The notes below the pieces were generated by a model. The model was not told the origin of the DNA and made no database searches. It saw only the letters and a program-made list of their open reading frames with translations. A program made the translations under genes and the position numbers. Of a DNA stretch of 35,469 bases, positions 30,040-35,469 are shown piece after piece (within the stretch, counting starts at the first letter, position 1; the number at the start of each line of letters is the position of its first letter). Source of the DNA: Flavobacteriaceae bacterium CG_4_10_14_3_um_filter_33_47 (GTDB lineage: Bacteria; Bacteroidota; Bacteroidia; Flavobacteriales; Flavobacteriaceae); contig PFKE01000132.1 of assembly GCA_002784145.1 (NCBI GenBank), forward strand, positions 1-35,469. The letters are read 5' to 3'.

Positions 30040-32508
30040 ATGAAAAAACAGCTCTTACATATGGTGTTATTTTTTTGTTTTATACAGCAGTTCTATTCGC
30101 AAGAGAATGGCGTTGTTGCATTAAATTTGCCTGTAAGAAACTCTTTAAAATTTAATAGGTATGTCATTAATCCAACCTTTAGTTTTGTAAGAGAACAAAA
30201 TAAGTATGTTAGTTTTTCAAACAAAAGGGAATGGGTTCAATTTAATGATGCGCCACAAACCTACTTGTTTAGTTATTCAGGAAGATTTAGTGAAAATACA
30301 GGAGTAGGTATTGGGCTATTCCAACAAAACTATGGCGTCTTAACCACTTTTGGAGGTCTTTTGAATTTTGCTTACAATGCCGTGCTGGATAGAGATCAAA
30401 ATTTAACATTTGGTATGAATCTTGGGTTTTACAAAAGTGGCATTAATGAAGGTAATGTCATCACAAATTTTCCAGATCCTTCTCTAAATAATATCCCATC
30501 AAACGCTATTATTACCATAAACCCAGGAATTAATTACGGAACCACCTTTTTAGATTTTGGAGTGTCTTTAAACAATCTGGTTTCTTACAATTTAAATACG
30601 AGTAAGATCATTGAAGAAAATCCAGAACAAAGTTTACAAACCCATATCATGTATACTGGCTATCTTGAAAGCCCAGGGTTCTTTGATGAAAGTAAGTTTT
30701 CTGGTTTAATTAGGTCAGAATTTAAAAGAGATAAAACCATCATTTCAGGTATTTTAATGCTAAGCATACCTAAAGGCATGTGGGTTCAAGCTGGATATAA
30801 TTCTCTTTATGGTGCTTCAGGAGGTATTGGCTTTAACATAAGCAATCAAATTGCGATGGAATATAATTACGAAAAGGCTATTGGAGATTTGTCATCCTTT
30901 GGAAGTTCGCATGAATTTACTTTAGCTTATAAATTTAAAAAGAATTTCCGATATAATTATAGTGACTATGAAGAAGAGGGCGCGTTAATTCAACCTGCTA
31001 AAAAAGGAAATCGTGCGGTTGCAAAAAGAAATAGTAGTGGAAAAACAGACGAATACTTTAGAGCCAATAGAATTGAGAAAGCAAAACAGGTTGCTGAGGA
31101 AAAGGCTAGAGTGGAAGAAGTTGCAAGAATTAAGAAAGAACAAGAAGCTATTGCTAGTGCTACTGAAAAAACTCAAACCAATACAGAGGGACAAGAAACC
31201 GCTGAAAATAAAGAAGAAGCCAATGCACAAACCAAAGCAGAAGAGGATGCTAGAATAAAACTAGAGCAGGAAAATCTAGCCAAACAAGCTGCTGAAGAAA
31301 AAGCTAAAACCGAAACAGCCGAAAGAATCAAATTAGAACAAGTAGCTAAGGCAAAAGCTGAAGAAGAAGCTAAAATAAAGTTAGAACAGGAAAATAAAGC
31401 CAAACAAGCTGCAGAAGAAAAAGCCAAAGCAGAGACAGCGGCCAAAATTAAATTAGAGCAAGCAGCTAAGGCCAAAGCTGAAGAAGAAGCTAGAATAAAG
31501 TTAGAGCAGGAAAATCAAGCTAAGCAAATTGAAGAAGCACAAGCTAAGACAGACATAGAAAAAACAGCCAATGTTGCAGATAAAGAATCAGAAATTATAT
31601 CTGAGGAACTTGATGCTGTATTAATTCCTGTTGCAAATGATGAGACTTCTAAGTCAATGGAAAGCCTTACAAAATTAACAGCAGACACAAAAATTGAACA
31701 GCAAGATTTGCTTAAAAAGTTAGGCGAAACCATTGTGAATAAAGAAATAGACCTTAAAGATTTAAAAGAAGAAAATGATTTAAGCGAACAGGGAATATAC
31801 AAAGAGCCTAAACCATTTAAAAGTGTATCTGTAGAAAATGCGGCTTTAGAATCTTTGAAATTAGACATTGAAAGCTCCATAAATGCACAAAACCAAAAAA
31901 TTTCTCAATTAGAAAGTTTATATTCAGAAAGACTAAAAAATGTTCCTAATAAAAAAGATTCTATTAATTCTTTCTATTTTAATGCCATTGAACGTTTAAA
32001 ATCAGAACAACAGCAAACTATAAATGATAAAAACAGTTTATTTGAAGCTTTAGAAAATATTCAAGTCGCTACAGAGATTGAGCGAAAACGAAGAATTAAA
32101 CGAGCGGCTTATGATAATGAAGAGGATAGATATTTAAAAGACAGAGCAACGTTAAACATTATAAAACAGAATACACCAATAAGCCCATTAGCGCTTACAG
32201 AGAATGATTTCGATTTTGGAGAAGAGCAAAGTAATATACAAATTGTAAAATCGGTTAATAATGAAGAAAGTGGTTATTACTTGGTTGTTGCTGTGCATAC
32301 AGATGTTGAAAAACGCGATGAGTTTTTAAGAAAAACAGTATCGGCTGGACAAACAAATATTAACTTTTTCTATGACGTTAACTCTAGTAAATATTTTATT
32401 TATTATGAAAAATTTGATGATATTGAAAGTGCTAGTAAAGCTCTGGAATCTAACAAAGCAAACGAACCATACAATGCTAAAATGTCTATGGTAAAAATTG
32501 AAAACTAA
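30040..32508 (+). CDS. PorP/SprF family outer membrane protein with long coiled-coil and SPOR-like C-terminus (SprD-like by position)
   Basis: Signal peptide, PorP/SprF-type beta-barrel region of about 300 aa (RYVINPTFSFVREQNKYVSFSNKREWVQFNDAPQTYLFSYSG), Glu/Lys/Ala coiled coil, tail SGYYLVVAVHTDVEKRDEFLRKTVSAGQTNINFFYDVNSSKYFIYYEKF. Starts directly after the preceding stop codon. Confidence 0.88.
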   Translation: MKKQLLHMVLFFCFIQQFYSQENGVVALNLPVRNSLKFNRYVINPTFSFVREQNKYVSFSNKREWVQFNDAPQTYLFSYSGRFSENTGVGIGLFQQNYGVLTTFGGLLNFAYNAVLDRDQNLTFGMNLGFYKSGINEGNVITNFPDPSLNNIPSNAIITINPGINYGTTFLDFGVSLNNLVSYNLNTSKIIEENPEQSLQTHIMYTGYLESPGFFDESKFSGLIRSEFKRDKTIISGILMLSIPKGMWVQAGYNSLYGASGGIGFNISNQIAMEYNYEKAIGDLSSFGSSHEFTLAYKFKKNFRYNYSDYEEEGALIQPAKKGNRAVAKRNSSGKTDEYFRANRIEKAKQVAEEKARVEEVARIKKEQEAIASATEKTQTNTEGQETAENKEEANAQTKAEEDARIKLEQENLAKQAAEEKAKTETAERIKLEQVAKAKAEEEAKIKLEQENKAKQAAEEKAKAETAAKIKLEQAAKAKAEEEARIKLEQENQAKQIEEAQAKTDIEKTANVADKESEIISEELDAVLIPVANDETSKSMESLTKLTADTKIEQQDLLKKLGETIVNKEIDLKDLKEENDLSEQGIYKEPKPFKSVSVENAALESLKLDIESSINAQNQKISQLESLYSERLKNVPNKKDSINSFYFNAIERLKSEQQQTINDKNSLFEALENIQVATEIERKRRIKRAAYDNEEDRYLKDRATLNIIKQNTPISPLALTENDFDFGEEQSNIQIVKSVNNEESGYYLVVAVHTDVEKRDEFLRKTVSAGQTNINFFYDVNSSKYFIYYEKFDDIESASKALESNKANEPYNAKMSMVKIEN
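31231..31530 (+). repeat. 120-bp (40-aa) in-frame tandem repeat, about 2.5 copies
   Basis: CTAGAGCAGGAAAATCTAGCC at 31261, TTAGAACAGGAAAATAAAGCC at 31381, TTAGAGCAGGAAAATCAAGCT at 31501: exact 120-bp register. Confidence 0.9.
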
Positions 32509-32855
32509 ACCCATTTAATGCCGCGTTTTTATTAATTTGAAAAGGATATTTTACGCTAAACAACAATACTATATATTTAAGAGTTAATTATATTTTGTAT
32601 AAAAAATACTTCAATAGTTAAAATCAACATCGTTTAAATGCATTAGTAATACGATAAAAAGCTTAATTTTTGCTTTCTCCTTTTTCTATTTCAAAATAAT
32701 TCACGATATTTATACCGTTTATTGACATTAAATTTAGACCAAAAGTTTTATCTGAAGTAATTAGATTACAATCGGTTTGTTTATTGTGTTGAAAGTAAGT
32801 CATATTTCTTTTTGAAACGCCTCAAAACATAAAAGAAATACAAAATATAGCTATT

Positions 32856-35469
32856 ATGAAGAAACCTACTTTTTTAAAAATTGGAGTTTTAGCATTCATT
32901 TTATTATTAGGTTCAAACTCTTTTGCCCAAAATTATGTTCCGTTTACTTCTAGATTTAATCAGGATTTAAAAGGCGATATTGTTTTAATTGGTAATAATA
33001 TTTTAGGACCAAATAACAATGCGTTCAATAATAATGCTGTATATAACCATAATGTCAATATGGTTTATATTGATATTGATGGAGATCCAACAACCTTTAG
33101 CTCTTCAAGTGCAGATTTAGAAATTCAAAACCCTAATTGCTATAGAATTATTCATGCTGGTTTATATTGGGGAGCCGTTACAAATGGTTTGGAATCTATA
33201 ACCAACATAAAATTTAAAGGACCTACTGGTGGTTACAACGATGTTACGGGAACGGTTATTTTCGATGCAAACGGAACATCGGTTGATGGTGGTAATAGTT
33301 TTTCTTATGCTTGTTATGCAGATGTAACGTCTATTGTCACAGGTTTAACCAATGATTTAGGGACTTATACAGTTGCAAACGTATCTTCTGCTCAAGGTGA
33401 AACAGGCAGCTTTACACCTTTTAATGGTACTGGTTATTCAGCTGGTTGGTCTCTTTTTATTGTTTATGAAGATCCAACACTACCGGGAAAATCGATCACA
33501 AGTTTTGACGGTTTTACCGCTATTAGTGTCGCTGGAGGAAATCCTGCATTAGACATTCCTGTATCTGGATTTAGAACAGTTCCATCACCAACGCCCGTTA
33601 GAGCAAATTTTGCATTCGCAACGCTTGAAGGCGATAGTCCAATTTTAGGAGATAGATTGCTGCTTAACGGTGTTGTTTTATCCACCATAGATAGACCCGT
33701 TAATAATTTTTTCAATAGTTCTGTAACTCAGCTCAGTGCATTGCCAGTAAATAACAGAAATCCTAATAGTACAAACACGCTTGGGTTTGATACCGGTGTA
33801 ATGGTGGTTCCAAATCCATCAAATACGGTCATTGCCAATAATGCAACATCGGCAACGGTTAGATTAGAAACAAGCCAGGATACCTATTTTCAATATTTTT
33901 TCGCTTTAGCCGTAGATATCATTGAACCAAATATTGTTCTTACCAAAATTGTTGAAGATGTTTTGGGAAATGATATAGGAGGACAATTGGTTGACTTAGG
34001 AGACGAGTTATATTATACCATTGGATTTCAAAATACAGGGAATGACGATGCTACAGATTTCACTATCAGAGATATTCTGCCAATAAATGTTGTTTTTAAT
34101 TATCCTTCCGATATAGGTTTATTACCTCCAGGAGTTTCGGTAGAAAGTTATAACCCATTAACCAGAGAAATTGTATTTAGAATTGAAAATTCAGTGGTTG
34201 AAGAAAATGACCCGGTTTTAGAAATTCGTTTTAAAGTGACTGTTGTAAAAACATGTAGTTTATTAAACGATGCCTGCTCAAATATCATTACAAATCAAGC
34301 ATTTGCAACCTATAAAGGTACATTAAATCCATTGTTTACAATTTCAGACGATCCTAGTTTTAATAGTAATACAGGATGTTTATTAACGCCTGCGGCCACA
34401 AATTTTTTAGCAGATATTAATTGTACATTCGAAGAAGATGTTATTTTGTGTGGAGCAAGTGTTGAATTAAGTGCAGGGAATGGGTATGATGCATATTCAT
34501 GGTCAACAAGTCCATCTGGAACTCCAGTCATAGGAACAACACAAACCATTACAGTTACCAATCCAGGCACTTATTATGTGCACAATACAGCCACAGCACC
34601 TTGCCAGTCAATAGATCAAGTGTTTAATGTTATAACCTTTGGGGCAGGTGTAACAAATCCAGTAATTCCTTTTGCCGATGAGGTAGTTACCTGTCCTAAT
34701 GATGGAAAGCTGTTACCAAACATATTCATCTGTAGTATCAATGATGCCAGATTTATTCAAACAAATATTACCGATGCAACCTCTATAATTTGGGAAAAAT
34801 TAGATGAAACCAGCTGTTCCGCCGTTGCAGATCAAGATTGTGCCAATGAAAGTCCATCCTGTACTTGGAATCAAGTAGCAACTGGACCAGATTTTTTAGC
34901 TGATACCGCAGGACAATATAGACTAACATTAAACTATACTGGTGGATGTTTCAATCAATTCTATTTTAATGTTTACACCAACTTATTAGTTCCTACGGTA
35001 ACTTCAAGAGATATATTTTGTAGTACGCCCGGAGAGATAACTGTGGGTGGCGTTCCTAGTGGTTATGAGTACAGTATAGATGGTGTAAACTACCAACCAA
35101 GCAATGTGTTTTCCATTTCAACACCAAATGTTTACAGTGTTTATGTAAGACAAATTGGAGTATCTCCAAACCCATGTATATTTTCAGTACCAGACGTTCA
35201 GATTAGAGAACGAGATTTTACGGTTTCAACAGTTATTATACAACCATATTGCAATAGTGAAAAAGGAAGTGTGAAACTTTCAGCAAACGATGTACGTCCT
35301 CAATATTTCTATTCCATTTATCAAGGTGCTACCTTAATAAATAGTGTAGGACCTATTATGGATAGTGATTATACTTTTGCAAACCTTAACCCAGGAATCT
35401 ATACAGTCAATATATCTACTGAAGATGGGTGTACTTATACCGGAGATATTGAAATTATTGATCCTCCAT
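32856..35469 (+). CDS. sprB: 5' part of a giant cell-surface adhesin, probably SprB (open at window end)
   Basis: Open from ATG 32856 to the window end without a stop (871 codons plus 1 nt). Signal peptide MKKPTFLKIGVLAFILLLGSNSFAQ, NYVPFTSRFNQDLKGDIVLIGNNILGPNNN, DUF11-like ADLGDELYYTIGFQNTGNDDATDFTIRDILP-type domain, Ig-like and SprB-like repeats. Downstream of sprC/sprD-like genes. Confidence 0.75.
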   Translation, partial: MKKPTFLKIGVLAFILLLGSNSFAQNYVPFTSRFNQDLKGDIVLIGNNILGPNNNAFNNNAVYNHNVNMVYIDIDGDPTTFSSSSADLEIQNPNCYRIIHAGLYWGAVTNGLESITNIKFKGPTGGYNDVTGTVIFDANGTSVDGGNSFSYACYADVTSIVTGLTNDLGTYTVANVSSAQGETGSFTPFNGTGYSAGWSLFIVYEDPTLPGKSITSFDGFTAISVAGGNPALDIPVSGFRTVPSPTPVRANFAFATLEGDSPILGDRLLLNGVVLSTIDRPVNNFFNSSVTQLSALPVNNRNPNSTNTLGFDTGVMVVPNPSNTVIANNATSATVRLETSQDTYFQYFFALAVDIIEPNIVLTKIVEDVLGNDIGGQLVDLGDELYYTIGFQNTGNDDATDFTIRDILPINVVFNYPSDIGLLPPGVSVESYNPLTREIVFRIENSVVEENDPVLEIRFKVTVVKTCSLLNDACSNIITNQAFATYKGTLNPLFTISDDPSFNSNTGCLLTPAATNFLADINCTFEEDVILCGASVELSAGNGYDAYSWSTSPSGTPVIGTTQTITVTNPGTYYVHNTATAPCQSIDQVFNVITFGAGVTNPVIPFADEVVTCPNDGKLLPNIFICSINDARFIQTNITDATSIIWEKLDETSCSAVADQDCANESPSCTWNQVATGPDFLADTAGQYRLTLNYTGGCFNQFYFNVYTNLLVPTVTSRDIFCSTPGEITVGGVPSGYEYSIDGVNYQPSNVFSISTPNVYSVYVRQIGVSPNPCIFSVPDVQIRERDFTVSTVIIQPYCNSEKGSVKLSANDVRPQYFYSIYQGATLINSVGPIMDSDYTFANLNPGIYTVNISTEDGCTYTGDIEIIDPP

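Noticed and set aside
31013-31258. Overlapping short ORFs in the coiled-coil region (31013 +, 30985 -, 31173 -, 31515 -)
   Set aside because: Produced by the repetitive Lys/Glu/Ala codons of the PorP/SprF fusion gene.
33464-33715. Minus-strand ORFs 33464..33715 and 34310..34570 in the right end
   Set aside because: Both are antisense to the open adhesin frame starting at 32856, which has a signal peptide and recognisable domains.

Overview
The window is chromosomal DNA from a low-GC member of the Bacteroidetes, most likely Flavobacteriaceae. It is almost entirely protein-coding, and I see no tRNA, rRNA, CRISPR array or insertion element. The left part (minus strand) is conserved housekeeping: groEL, groES, secG, a TPR-like protein, lptE, a sensor-less sigma-54 activator and miaB. 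The middle (plus strand) holds topA, a degenerate arginase-fold protein and the complete gldKLMN type IX secretion/gliding motor operon. These are followed by a FAD oxidoreductase, a DUF983 protein (minus strand), an ABC-F ATPase and an RND efflux triad. The right part is a cell-surface/gliding region: a plant-type LRR protein, a beta-helix-like secreted protein, a T9SS type-B secreted protein, a PorP/SprF protein fused to a coiled coil and a SPOR-like tail, and the 5' end of a giant adhesin that looks like SprB and runs off the window. That adhesin is absent from the ORF track because it has no stop codon here. I do not see a clear-cut new defence or mobile system. The best leads are: the gldK-adjacent arginase-fold protein with substituted metal ligands; the PorP/SprF-coiled coil-SPOR fusion; a recurring TTCATCG motif placed like an activator site; an imperfect two-part stem-loop between gldM and gldN; and a 7-bp tandem repeat abutting the start codon of the sigma-54 activator.
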